Positions 50,567-60,100 of a stretch of DNA of 64,000 nucleotides are shown in pieces. Within the stretch, counting starts at the first letter, position 1. Every line of letters begins with the position of its first letter. The DNA is from Streptomyces bottropensis ATCC 25435. Its GTDB lineage: Bacteria > Actinomycetota > Actinomycetes > Streptomycetales > Streptomycetaceae. Made by a program: the position numbers and the translations under genes. Under the pieces are notes generated by a model. The model was not told the DNA's origin, made no database searches, and saw only the letters and a list, made by a program, of their open reading frames with translations. The stretch spans positions 4,036,265-4,100,264 of the forward strand of contig NZ_KB911581.1 of NCBI RefSeq assembly GCF_000383595.1. Reading direction: 5' to 3'.

Positions 50567-53410
50567 ATGTTCATGAAAATCGGGAGGGCCACAGTCGCGC
50601 GTTGGCCGGCCATCGGTTCGGCTCTGCTCCTGGTCGCGGCCACTCTTGTCGCGACCTTCTCCAGTGCGACCCCGGCCTCGGCGCACCCGATCAACGCCGC
50701 CGACTACCAGCAGGTCCAACTGGCCCGCGGGGTCGCGGAGGTCGGAGAGCCGATGTCGCTGGCCGTACTCGCCGACCGGTCGGTGCTGCATACCGCTCGT
50801 AACGGGACCGTGCGTCGCACGGAGGCCAACGGCACCACCACGGTGATCGGCAACATCCCCGTATACGTGCACGACGAGGACGGCCTGCAGGGCATCGGCA
50901 TCGACCCGGGGTTCGCCACCAACCGGCACATCTACCTCTACTACTCCCCGCCGCTGTCCACACCAGGAGGCGACGCACCGACCACCGGCGGCAACTGGTC
51001 GGCGTGGCAGGGGGTCAACCGGCTTTCCCGATTCACGCTCAACGCCGACTTCACGCTCAACCAGTCCAGCAAAGTGGACATCCTCGACGTGGCGGCCGAC
51101 CGAGGTATCTGCTGCCACGCCGGCGGAGACATCGACTTCGACGCGGCGGGAAACCTGTACCTGTCCACGGGTGACGACACCAACCCGTTCGAGTCCGCCG
51201 GATATTCCCCGCTCGACGAGCGGTCCAACCGCAACCCGGCGTTCGACGCGCAGCGCACCGCCGCCAACACCAACGACCTGCGCGGCAAGATCTTACGAAT
51301 CAAGGTGAACGAGAACGGGTCGTACTCGATCCCGTCAGGCAACATGTTCCCGGCCGGCACGGCCAGGACCCGGCCGGAGATCTACGCGATGGGCCTTCGC
51401 AACCCGTTCCGGATGAGCGTGGACAAGGCCACCGGCATCGTCTACGTCGGCGACTACGGCCCCGATGCCGGCGCCACCTCGGCGCGCGGGCCCCAGGGCC
51501 AGGTCGAGTTCAACCGCATCACGGGCCCGGGCTTCTACGGCTGGCCGTACTGCAACGGCACGAACACGAGCTCCGAGACGTTCGCCGAGTGGGATTTCGC
51601 CACCAACACGGCAGGCGCGAAGTACAACTGCTCGGGCGGGCCGACGAACAACTCGTTCCGCAACACCGGCTTGAGCACGCTGCCCCCCGCCAAGGCCGCC
51701 TGGATCCGTTACGGCGGCGACGCCGGCAGCCCGCCGGCGTTCGGCGGCGGCTCGGAGTCTCCGATGGCGGGCCCGGTGTACCGGTACGACCCCGACGTCA
51801 GCTCGCCCACGAAGTTCCCGCAGTCGTTCGACGGGCAGTTCTTCGCCACGGAGTTCGGCCGCGGCTGGATCAAGCCGATCCACCTCAACGCCGACGGCTC
51901 CCCGGGGACCATCGACAGCTTCCCCTGGACCGGCAAGCAGGTGATCGACTCGGCGTTCGGCCCGGACGGCTCCTACTACGTGCTGGACTACGGCGCCGGG
52001 CTGTACCAGGGCGACCAGTACTCCGCCCTTTACCGCTTCGACCACGTCGGCGGCGGCAACCGGGCGCCCACGGCGATGGCCGACGCCAACCGGACCTCCG
52101 GCCCGGCGCCGTTGACCGTGACATTCTCCTCGGCCGGCTCATCCGACCCTGACGGCGGGGCACTGACCTATGCGTGGAGCTTCGGTGACGGCACCAGCTC
52201 CACCGCCGCCAACCCGACGAAGACGTACACCACGAACGGCGACTACACGGCCACGCTGACCGTGCGCGACCCGCAGGGTGCCACCGGCACCGCCGACGTG
52301 CGGATCACCGTCGGCAACACCGCGCCGACCGTGACCATCAACAGCCCTGCCGCGGGGGAGATCTTCGCCTTCGGCGACACCGTGCCGTTCAGTATCACCG
52401 TGACGGATCCGGAGGACGGGACGGTCGACTGCGCCAAGGTCAAGCTGACGTACATCGTCGGTCACGACAGCCACGGCCACCCGGTCACCTCGAAGAACGG
52501 TTGCTCCGGCACGATCACCATCCCGGTCGACGGTGAGCACGACGACGCGGCGAACATCTTCGGGGTCTTCGATGCCGAGTACACCGACAACGCCGGGCTC
52601 ACCACGCACAAGCAGCACATCCTGCAGCCGAAGCACCGGCAGGCCGAGCACTACAAGACGTCGTCCGGCATCGCCGCCCTCGACAAGTCGACCGCCGAGG
52701 GCGGCAAGTCCGTCGGTGACATCGAGAACGGCGACTGGATCGCGTTCGAACCGTACAAGCTCAGCAACGCCACGTCGTTCAGCGCCCGGGTGTCGTCAGC
52801 GGGCGCGGGCGGCACGTTGCAGGTTCGGGCCGGCTCGCCGACCGGCACCGTCCTCGGCTCCGCCACCGTCCCGGTCACCGGCTCGTGGACGAACTTCACC
52901 ACCGTGGGCGGCTCTGTCTCCGGTGCACCGGCCGGCACCACCACGCTCTACCTGACCTTCGCCGGCGGCTCCGGGTTCCTCTTCGACGTCGATGCGTTCA
53001 CCTTCAATCCCGGCGGCGGTCCGACACCCGGCGCGGGTCCGATCGTCGGACTCGCGAACAAGTGTCTGGATGTCCGGAGCGGTGGCTCGGCGGATGGGAC
53101 GGCGGTGCAGATCTCGTCGTGCACGGGCTCGGCGGGGCAGCGGTGGACGGTGGCGCCGGGGTCGACGGTCAAGGCGTTGGGCAAGTGCCTGGATGTCAGC
53201 GGCAACGGCACGGCGGACGGGGCGAAGGTCCAGTTGTGGTCCTGCAACGGTGGCGCCAACCAGAACTGGCAGGCGAACCCGGACGGGTCGCTGCGGAACC
53301 CGCAGTCGGGCAAGTGCCTGGACGTGTCGGGTGCCAACTCCTCGGACGGCACCCTCGTGCACCTGTGGACCTGCAACGGCGGAGCCAACCAGAAATGGAC
53401 CCTGCCCTGA
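50567..53410 (+). CDS. Secreted sugar dehydrogenase with PKD, CBM6 and ricin-lectin modules
   Basis: A 947-residue exported protein. The signal peptide covers about residues 1-40 (AIGSALLLVAATLVATF, cleavage near SASAH-like ATPASAHP). The PQQ-type sugar/sorbosone dehydrogenase beta-propeller follows to about 490 (DEDGLQGIGIDPGFA, TNDLRGKILRIKV, PEIYAMGLRNPFRMSVD, YVGDYGPDAG). Next come a PKD domain (about 497-580, YAWSFGDGTSSTAANPTKTY), a second beta-sandwich, a CBM6-like domain (about 690-830, GDIENGDWIAFEPYKL) and a ricin B lectin domain (about 840-947, with three QXW-like repeats ending NQKW). It probably oxidises sugars on an insoluble polysaccharide outside the cell. The next gene starts 29 bp later. 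Confidence 0.88.
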   Translation: MFMKIGRATVARWPAIGSALLLVAATLVATFSSATPASAHPINAADYQQVQLARGVAEVGEPMSLAVLADRSVLHTARNGTVRRTEANGTTTVIGNIPVYVHDEDGLQGIGIDPGFATNRHIYLYYSPPLSTPGGDAPTTGGNWSAWQGVNRLSRFTLNADFTLNQSSKVDILDVAADRGICCHAGGDIDFDAAGNLYLSTGDDTNPFESAGYSPLDERSNRNPAFDAQRTAANTNDLRGKILRIKVNENGSYSIPSGNMFPAGTARTRPEIYAMGLRNPFRMSVDKATGIVYVGDYGPDAGATSARGPQGQVEFNRITGPGFYGWPYCNGTNTSSETFAEWDFATNTAGAKYNCSGGPTNNSFRNTGLSTLPPAKAAWIRYGGDAGSPPAFGGGSESPMAGPVYRYDPDVSSPTKFPQSFDGQFFATEFGRGWIKPIHLNADGSPGTIDSFPWTGKQVIDSAFGPDGSYYVLDYGAGLYQGDQYSALYRFDHVGGGNRAPTAMADANRTSGPAPLTVTFSSAGSSDPDGGALTYAWSFGDGTSSTAANPTKTYTTNGDYTATLTVRDPQGATGTADVRITVGNTAPTVTINSPAAGEIFAFGDTVPFSITVTDPEDGTVDCAKVKLTYIVGHDSHGHPVTSKNGCSGTITIPVDGEHDDAANIFGVFDAEYTDNAGLTTHKQHILQPKHRQAEHYKTSSGIAALDKSTAEGGKSVGDIENGDWIAFEPYKLSNATSFSARVSSAGAGGTLQVRAGSPTGTVLGSATVPVTGSWTNFTTVGGSVSGAPAGTTTLYLTFAGGSGFLFDVDAFTFNPGGGPTPGAGPIVGLANKCLDVRSGGSADGTAVQISSCTGSAGQRWTVAPGSTVKALGKCLDVSGNGTADGAKVQLWSCNGGANQNWQANPDGSLRNPQSGKCLDVSGANSSDGTLVHLWTCNGGANQKWTLP
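53021..53410 (+). repeat. 390-bp ricin-module direct repeat, copy 1
   Basis: This segment encodes the C-terminal lectin module of the dehydrogenase. It is repeated at 54757-55146 with exactly the same length and only a handful of base changes, up to and including the stop codon. Such identity between neighbouring genes points to recent duplication or gene conversion. Confidence 0.9.
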
Positions 53411-53439
53411 TTTCTGTCACCAAGAAGGGAGCGACGGAC

Positions 53440-55146
53440 ATGCGCAGACAACCCCGAATGCTGCTTGGTGGGGTGGCCACGACACTCGCCGCCTTGGCCC
53501 TCCTCGCGCAGCCCACACCCGTCAGTGCCGCGGACACGTCCTACGACGTCCTCGTGTTCTCCAAGACGGCCGGTTTCCGGCACGACTCGATCCCCGCGGG
53601 GATCCAGGCCGTCCGCGACCTCGGCGCGGCGAACAGTTTCACGGTGACGGCCACGGAGGACGGCAACCACTTCACCACCAACAACCTGAGCCGCTACGAG
53701 GCGGTGATCTTCCTCAACACCACCGGCGACGTTCTGAACGACGCCCAGCAGTCGGCGTTCCAGTCGTACATCGGCTCGGGCGGCGGCTTCGTCGGCGTCC
53801 ACTCGGCCGCGGACACGGAGTACAACTGGCCGTTCTACGGCGATCTGGTCGGCGCCTACTTCGCCTCCCACCCCGCCGTCCAGCAGGCCGACGTCAAGGT
53901 GGAGGGGCGGGCGCACGCGGCGACCGCCCACCTGCCGCAGACATGGACCCGCACCGATGAGTGGTACAACTTCCGGACCAACGCCCGTACCACCGCGCGG
54001 GTGCTCACCACCCTGGACGAGTCGTCGTACTCCGGCGGCTCGATGGGCGCCGACCACCCGCACACCTGGTGCAAGACCTACTCGGGGGGCCGGGCCTTCT
54101 ACACCGGCGGCGGGCACAGTCAGGCGTCGTACGCGGAGCCGGCGTTCCGGGCGCACCTACTCGGCGGCATCCGGTACGCGGCAGCCATGACCAAGGCAGA
54201 CTGCCGGCCCGAGAACGGCTATACGGCCCTCTACAACGGCTCGACCACCGGCTGGTCGCAGGCCGGCCCAGGCGGCTTCACCAACTCCGACGCCACCCTC
54301 GCCTCGTACGGAGGCCTGGGCATGCTCTGGTACAGCGCTCGGCAGTTCACCGACTACTCGCTGAAGCTGGACTGGAAGATGCCCGGCGACGACAACTCCG
54401 GCGTGATCGTGGGCTTCCCACCATCGAGCGACCCGTCGTCGGCACTGAACAACGGCTACGAGGTCCAGATCGACGCCACCGACGCGCCTGACCGCACGAC
54501 TGGCTCGATCTACGCCGTCAAGGCCCCGGACACGGCTGCCCGGGACTCCGCACTCAACCCACCGGGCGAGTGGAACACCTTCGAGTTGCTGGTGGAGGGC
54601 GAGCGGCTCCAGGTCTGGCTCAATGGCGTGAAGATCAATGACTTCACCAACACCGACCCCGCCCGCTCGCTCGCCGGCCACGTCGGCATCCAGAATCACG
54701 GTACGGGGGACGACGTATCGTTCCGCAACGTCCGGATCAAGGAGCTGGGCGGCGATCCGACACCCGGCGCGGGTCCGATCGTCGGACTCGCGAACAAGTG
54801 TCTGGATGTCCGCAACGGCAGTTCGGCGGATGGGGCGGCGGTGCAGATCTCGTCGTGTACGGGCTCGGCGGGGCAGCGGTGGACGGTGGCGCCGGGGTCG
54901 ACGGTCAAGGCGTTGGGCAAGTGCCTGGATGTCAGCGGTAACGGCACGGCGGACGGGACGAGGGTCCAGTTGTGGTCCTGCAACGGTGGCGCCAACCAGA
55001 ACTGGCAGGCGAACCCGGACGGGTCGCTGCGGAACCCGCAGTCGGGCAAGTGCCTGGACGTGTCGGGCGCCAACTCCTCGGACGGCACCCTCGTGCACCT
55101 GTGGACCTGCCGCGGCGGAGCCAACCAGAAATGGACCCTGCCCTGA
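53440..55146 (+). CDS. Secreted ThuA-domain, DUF1080 and ricin-lectin protein
   Basis: A 568-residue exported protein. The signal peptide is MRRQPRMLLGGVATTLAAL with cleavage near PVSAADT. The ThuA-like domain covers about residues 35-245 (YDVLVFSKTAGFRHDSIPAG, GGFVGVHSAADTEYNW). A DUF1080 (3-keto-disaccharide hydrolase) concanavalin-like domain covers about 255-435 (GYTALYNGSTTGWSQAGPG, DDNSGVIVGFPP). A ricin B lectin module ends the protein, nearly identical to that of the upstream dehydrogenase. GGGAG precedes the ATG at 53440. ThuA and DUF1080 proteins act on 3-keto-sugars in other bacteria; here they may process the oxidised product of the dehydrogenase. Confidence 0.87.
   Translation: MRRQPRMLLGGVATTLAALALLAQPTPVSAADTSYDVLVFSKTAGFRHDSIPAGIQAVRDLGAANSFTVTATEDGNHFTTNNLSRYEAVIFLNTTGDVLNDAQQSAFQSYIGSGGGFVGVHSAADTEYNWPFYGDLVGAYFASHPAVQQADVKVEGRAHAATAHLPQTWTRTDEWYNFRTNARTTARVLTTLDESSYSGGSMGADHPHTWCKTYSGGRAFYTGGGHSQASYAEPAFRAHLLGGIRYAAAMTKADCRPENGYTALYNGSTTGWSQAGPGGFTNSDATLASYGGLGMLWYSARQFTDYSLKLDWKMPGDDNSGVIVGFPPSSDPSSALNNGYEVQIDATDAPDRTTGSIYAVKAPDTAARDSALNPPGEWNTFELLVEGERLQVWLNGVKINDFTNTDPARSLAGHVGIQNHGTGDDVSFRNVRIKELGGDPTPGAGPIVGLANKCLDVRNGSSADGAAVQISSCTGSAGQRWTVAPGSTVKALGKCLDVSGNGTADGTRVQLWSCNGGANQNWQANPDGSLRNPQSGKCLDVSGANSSDGTLVHLWTCRGGANQKWTLP
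54757..55146 (+). repeat. 390-bp ricin-module direct repeat, copy 2
   Basis: The second copy encodes the lectin module of the ThuA/DUF1080 protein. Differences are confined to scattered positions such as RSGGS/RNGSS, AKVQ/TRVQ and CNGG/CRGG near the end. Confidence 0.9.
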
Positions 55147-55162
55147 GCTGACGCGGCACGCT

Positions 55163-55189
55163 GGAAGGGCCCCTGTGCGGGGCCCTTCC
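55163..55189 (+). terminator. Perfect 11-bp hairpin terminator
   Basis: GGAAGGGCCCC pairs fully with GGGGCCCTTCC across a 5-base loop, 17 bp after the stop of the ThuA/DUF1080 gene. No U tract follows, as usual in Streptomyces. Confidence 0.75.
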
Positions 55190-55461
55190 GAGTTCCCTGG
55201 CCGAATGTGGCTCACGTCGGGCTGTGCCGCGCTCCGGGACGGGCCTGGCCGGGTACGTGCTCACGAACGGGCCGGGACGCCCGGCGCATGCGCGGCACTT
55301 CTGAAGGACCGCCACCGCGGCGGCGAGTGGCGGTTCGGCCCTCGTGGTGAGGAACGGCTGCAGTGGGCCAGGATTGCGCGCGCTGGAAGCCGCTGAAGTA
55401 CATGTTCCGCGGGTACTACCGAAGACCAGTCGGTACGGGCGGTTGTTGTCGCAGTCGGCGG

Positions 55462-55497
55462 GCACCCGCAGGATGTGGTTCCGCGTCCTGCGGGTGC
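55462..55497. terminator. 12-bp hairpin between convergent genes
   Basis: GCACCCGCAGGA pairs exactly with TCCTGCGGGTGC over a 12-base loop. It lies in the 475-bp gap between the plus-strand ThuA gene and the minus-strand GH54 gene, which otherwise shows no gene, and could stop transcription from either side. Confidence 0.6.
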
Positions 55498-55621
55498 TCC
55501 GCGTCGAGCGTGGACCCCTCACTCGACAGCGTGGGGGCTTGCCGCATCCGGCGCTCGCGGCGAGGGAGAGGCCCCGGCGGTGGGGGGAGAAACGTGATGC
55601 GGCAAGGCAACGTTCGTCGCC

Positions 55622-57103
55622 TCAGCGGTAGCCGGCGGCGACGATGTTGGCTTGTACCGCGATCTCGGTGGCGTCGGACGGGTATCCGGACACCATCGCG
55701 CCCTCGTAGAAGGTGCCGGCGCTGAGGTTCGCGCCCCCGCCGGGCTTGCAGCAGTCACCACCGCTGCCGAGGATGATGGCACCCTGCTTCTTCATGGGGC
55801 TGTAGCCGGGCGGAAGCGCACCGTCCCAGAGCGTGGTCAGGCTTCCGGTCTGGCCGTTGCCGCCCCTGAGCGCGAAACGGCTCGTCCCGTTGTTCTTCAA
55901 CATCGCCGTCACGAACTTGCTGGTGAAGGCCCGCTGGTTCGTGTTCCAGGACTGACTCCCACCGGAGTAGAGACCCCATTCGAGGTCGGCCTGGATCCAT
56001 GGGCCGTTGCCGACGCACCCGCCGAACCAGCACTGGGTGCTGAAGTTGATCGCGTCCATCGCCCCGGCCGCGTCGGCCGCTCGGGTCGTCTCACTATTGC
56101 CGTAGTCGAAGCAGCAACCTCCGTTGACATGGGTGCCGCTGGTCACCATGTACATGCCTTCGGGGGCGCTGCCGGTCGGCACGCCGGTCAGGTGGCCGTC
56201 CCGCCAGTAGCTGTTGCCGGGGTTGATGTAGAGCGAGTAGGCCTTGTTGCCGCCGACCGCCAGCGACTCCGACGTCGCGATCGCCGGGCGGCTCTGGGGG
56301 GAGCCGGGAACCACACTCGATCCCTGGTACCACAGGTCGTTCCCACGGCCGGACTGGTCGTAGACGACGGTGACGACACAGGTGGTCCCCGCGCAGAACG
56401 AGTCCTGCGTCGTCGCGTCGGCGGTGCCACCCGCGCTCAGGACGCCGATGTTCCGGGTCGTGCTGTCGGACGAGCGCCGGACCTGGTAGAGGCTGCCGTT
56501 GTAGGCGCCGTAGAGCGCTCGTACGGTGCTGTGGGCGGCGATGCAGGGGGTGCCGCCCGAGGCGTAGATGTCACACGTGCCCGCGCCGCCCGGTGCCGGC
56601 GGGGTCGGCGAGTCCCACTGCTGGTTGGTGCCGCCGTGGCAGGACCAGAGGGTGATCCTGGTGCCGTTGGCGGTGCCGGCGGCGTTGGCGTCGAGGCACA
56701 GTCCGGACTGGACGCCGGTGATGGAGCCGTTGGGGTTGACGTTCCACTGTTGGTTGTTCTGGCCGTTGCAGTCCCAGATGACGACCGGGGTGCCGTTGGT
56801 GGTGCCGCGTCCGCTGGCGTCGAGGCACTTGTTGCCGGAGACGGTCAGTTGTTTGCCGGCGGTGTGGGTCCAGGTCTGGCCGGGTGCGCCGGTGCAGTCC
56901 TGGAGTTGGGTCTGGGTGCCGTTGGTGGTGCCGGCGCCGGGGACGGTCAGGCAACGGCCCGACTGCGCGCCCACGATGGGGGCGCTGCGCCCGGGCTCGA
57001 TCGGTGCCGCCACCGCGGTGGCGCCGACGCCGACAAGCACCAGGGCGCTGCCCAGCGCGGACAGCCGTCCGTACCAGCGGGGCCGAGGTATGCGAAACAC
57101 CAT
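55622..57103 (-). CDS. Secreted GH54 alpha-L-arabinofuranosidase with ricin lectin module
   Basis: A 493-residue exported enzyme. The signal peptide is RLSALGSALVLVGVGATAVAA. A ricin B lectin domain (about residues 40-165, three repeats with QTW, QQW, QQW) comes first, then the GH54 catalytic domain: CDIYASGGTPCIAAHSTVRA, VYDQSGRGNDLWYQ, WIQADLEWGLYSGG (Glu expected as nucleophile) and ILGSGGDCCKPGGG near the end. The fungal AbfB has its carbohydrate-binding part at the C-terminus, so the lectin here is at the opposite end. It should release arabinose from arabinoxylan or arabinan outside the cell. Confidence 0.9.
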   Translation of the reverse strand: MVFRIPRPRWYGRLSALGSALVLVGVGATAVAAPIEPGRSAPIVGAQSGRCLTVPGAGTTNGTQTQLQDCTGAPGQTWTHTAGKQLTVSGNKCLDASGRGTTNGTPVVIWDCNGQNNQQWNVNPNGSITGVQSGLCLDANAAGTANGTRITLWSCHGGTNQQWDSPTPPAPGGAGTCDIYASGGTPCIAAHSTVRALYGAYNGSLYQVRRSSDSTTRNIGVLSAGGTADATTQDSFCAGTTCVVTVVYDQSGRGNDLWYQGSSVVPGSPQSRPAIATSESLAVGGNKAYSLYINPGNSYWRDGHLTGVPTGSAPEGMYMVTSGTHVNGGCCFDYGNSETTRAADAAGAMDAINFSTQCWFGGCVGNGPWIQADLEWGLYSGGSQSWNTNQRAFTSKFVTAMLKNNGTSRFALRGGNGQTGSLTTLWDGALPPGYSPMKKQGAIILGSGGDCCKPGGGANLSAGTFYEGAMVSGYPSDATEIAVQANIVAAGYR

Positions 57104-57174
57104 GGCGGTTCCTCACCTGTTCGTAGGGAGGGATGCCCGGCGCGCAACCGCGCCGGGCATCCCGTCCGGACGGT

Positions 57175-60100
57175 CTATACGGCGGTGAACCGCCACTGTT
57201 GGTTGGTGCCGCTGTGGCAGCTCCATTGCAGGAGTCGTGCGCCGTCGGCCGTCGAGCCGCCGTTGACGTCGACGCACAGTCCACTGGGAAGGCTCTTCAC
57301 CGTGTACACGCCCGCCGTGGTGGTCGGTGTGACGAGGAACTTCTGCGGGTTGCCGTTGTCGCAGGTGGACTGCTGCAGGAACGCGCCCTGGGCGGTGGAC
57401 CCGCCCGTGACGGCGAGGCACTTGCCGCTGTGCACCGCCTTCAGGTGGACGGCGCCGCCACCGGCGTCGACGGCCTGCCACTTCTGGTTGTCGGCGCCGG
57501 TGGCCGGCCACTGGACGACCTGGGCGCCGTCAGCGGTCGAGGCGCCGTTGACGTCCATGAATTTGCCGCTGTGCTGCGCTGCGACCGTCCAGGTCCGACC
57601 GGCCACGCCGCCACCGCCGCCGCTGCCCGGTTCGCCGACCCCGTTGCCGCCGAAGGTGAGCGAGTCGAGGTCGAACCAGTTGTTCGAGGTGCCCTTGAAC
57701 ACCAGATAGAGCGGGTGCGAGCCGGCGAGATCGGCGGTGTTCACCGCCGGCGTGGACTGGTAGTTGTTCCAGCCGCCGGTGCTGGGCACCGGTGTCGTGG
57801 CCAGGAGTGTGCCGGTCGGGGAGTCGGCGCGCAGTTCGATCGATCCGCCGCCGCTCGGCGACGACAGGCGGTACTTCACGCTCGTGATGCCCGACAGGCT
57901 CATCGGTTTGAACGCGATCCAGTCGCCGTCGGAGATGTTGCCGACCCGCTTGCCGCTCTCCGCGCCGGCTTGTTCGACGATCTGCACACCCGACTGGTCC
58001 GTGGAGAACTCGGCCTGCTTGTGCTTGGGCTGGAGGATCGCCTGGGCGTAGCCGGTGAGCGGGTTCGCACCGCCGGGGCCGCCGTCGTCGGTGTAGCGGG
58101 CGTTGAGGACGTAATACAGGTTGGCGCCCTCAGGGTGCCCGCCGAGCAACTCCGTGTCGATGGTGCCCGAGCACCCCGGATGGTCCGTGGTCTCATGCTG
58201 GTGGTCGTCGTGGCCGAGGGCGGGGTTGACGAACACCTTGGCGCAGTCGACGGGCGCGCCGCCGGGGTCCGAGACGGACACCTTGTACGGGACGCGGTCG
58301 CCGAAGTCCAGCATGCCGCCGTTGGACGGAATCGTGAGGGTGACGGTCGGTGCGGTGTTGCCCACGGTGATCGGCACGTTGGCGAAGGCCGTCCTGCCGG
58401 TGTTGTCGGTGACCTTGAGCTGGGCGGTGTAGTTGCCGTTGTCGGTGTAGGTGTGTGACGGGTTGGCCGCCGTGGACGTGGTGCCGTCGCCGAAGGTCCA
58501 GTGGTAGCTGAGCGTGCTGCCGGGATCAGGGTCCGTGGACCCCGCGCTGCTGAACTGCACGTTCAGTGGCGCGCCCCCATTGGTGGGCGTTGCGGTGGCT
58601 TTGGCGATCGGCGACCGCCCGCCGTGGTTGTAGTCGATGCGGTAGAGCCCCGAGTCGTTGTTGCCACCGGAGAAGTTGTTGCCCCATTCGAGCAGGTACA
58701 GCGAGCCGTCGGGCCCGAACTCCATGTCCATCGGCTTGAGGAACTTGGCGGCGGGCATGAAGGGGTTGGTCCGGGTGACCGCGGTCGCGGAGTCGAAGTG
58801 GACCTCCTTGACGGTGTGGCGCGACCACTCGTAGAAGAAGTGGACCCCGTCGTAGTAGGGCGGGAACTTCGTCTCGGACGGGTTCGCGGCGTCGTAGCGG
58901 TAGACCGGTCCGGCCATCGGCCCCGAGCCGCCGGAGCCGAGTTCGGGGAAGTTCGGTGAGACGCCGTAGCCGTACCACATGTTCGGCGCGACGATCGGCT
59001 TGAGGCTGGTCAGGCCGGTGTTGTTCGGCGAGTTGTTGACCGGCGCGTTGCAGTTGAACTTGGCGCCGACGACGCGGGTGTCCGGGTTGTAGGGCGCGTA
59101 GGCCTGGTTGTCGCCGTGGCAGAAAGGCCAGCCGTAGTTGCCGGGGGCCTTGATGACATTGAGCTCGACGAGCCCTTCGGGGCCGCGGTTGGTCGCGGGC
59201 GGGTTCCGGTCCGGGCCGTAGTCGGCGAGGTAGACCCACCCGTTGTCCGGGTCGATCGAGAAGCGGAACGGGTTGCGGAAGCCCATCGCGTAGATCTCCG
59301 GCCGGGTCTGCGCCGTGCCCTGCGGGTAGAGGTTGCCGGCCGGGACGGTGTAGCCGCCGTCGGCCGACGGCCGGATGCGCAGGAGCTTGCCCCGCAGGTC
59401 GTTGGTGTTGCCGGCGGTGCGGGCGGCGTCGAGGTTGGCCTTGCCCGACCGCCAGTCCAGCGGGGCGTAGCCCTGCCAGTTGGAGTCGAGGTTCGGTGGG
59501 ACGTCGTCCCCGGTGCCGATGTAGAGGTTCTTGTCGGGGCCGAACTCGATGTACCCGCCCGTGTGTCCGGGCTCGGCGAAGGTGCGGTCCCGGGTCGCGG
59601 GGATGTCGATGATCGTCACCTGGCTCGACATGCTCAGGGTGTCGCCGGTGAGCGTGAACCGGGAGACCCGGTTGATGTCGTTCGGGACTCCGGCCGGGGA
59701 GTGATACAGGTACACATAGCCGTTGTCGGCGAAGTCGGGGTCGAGCGCCAGTCCGGTGAGGCCGTCCTCACCGCCGGTGTAGACGTTGAGCGTGCCGGCT
59801 GTCACGGTGCGGTTCGTGGTCGGTTTGAAGATCTTCAGCTGCCCGGACCGCTGGACGTAGAGCACCCGCCCGTCCGGGGCGACCGCGAGGGCCATCGGGT
59901 CCGCGGTGTTGTCGTCGAGGGTGCGCTTCTCGAAGTTGCTCCACACGGTGCCGCCGCAGTCGCCGGGCTCCTTGCCGGCGGCCCACTTGACACCCCCGAG
60001 GACGTGGTTGCGGAAATGGGTCTCGCTGTACGCCGCGCTGGTGTGCCCCATGCCGGTGGCCCACACGCGGCCGCCGCCGGTGTTGCGGCACCAGGAGATG

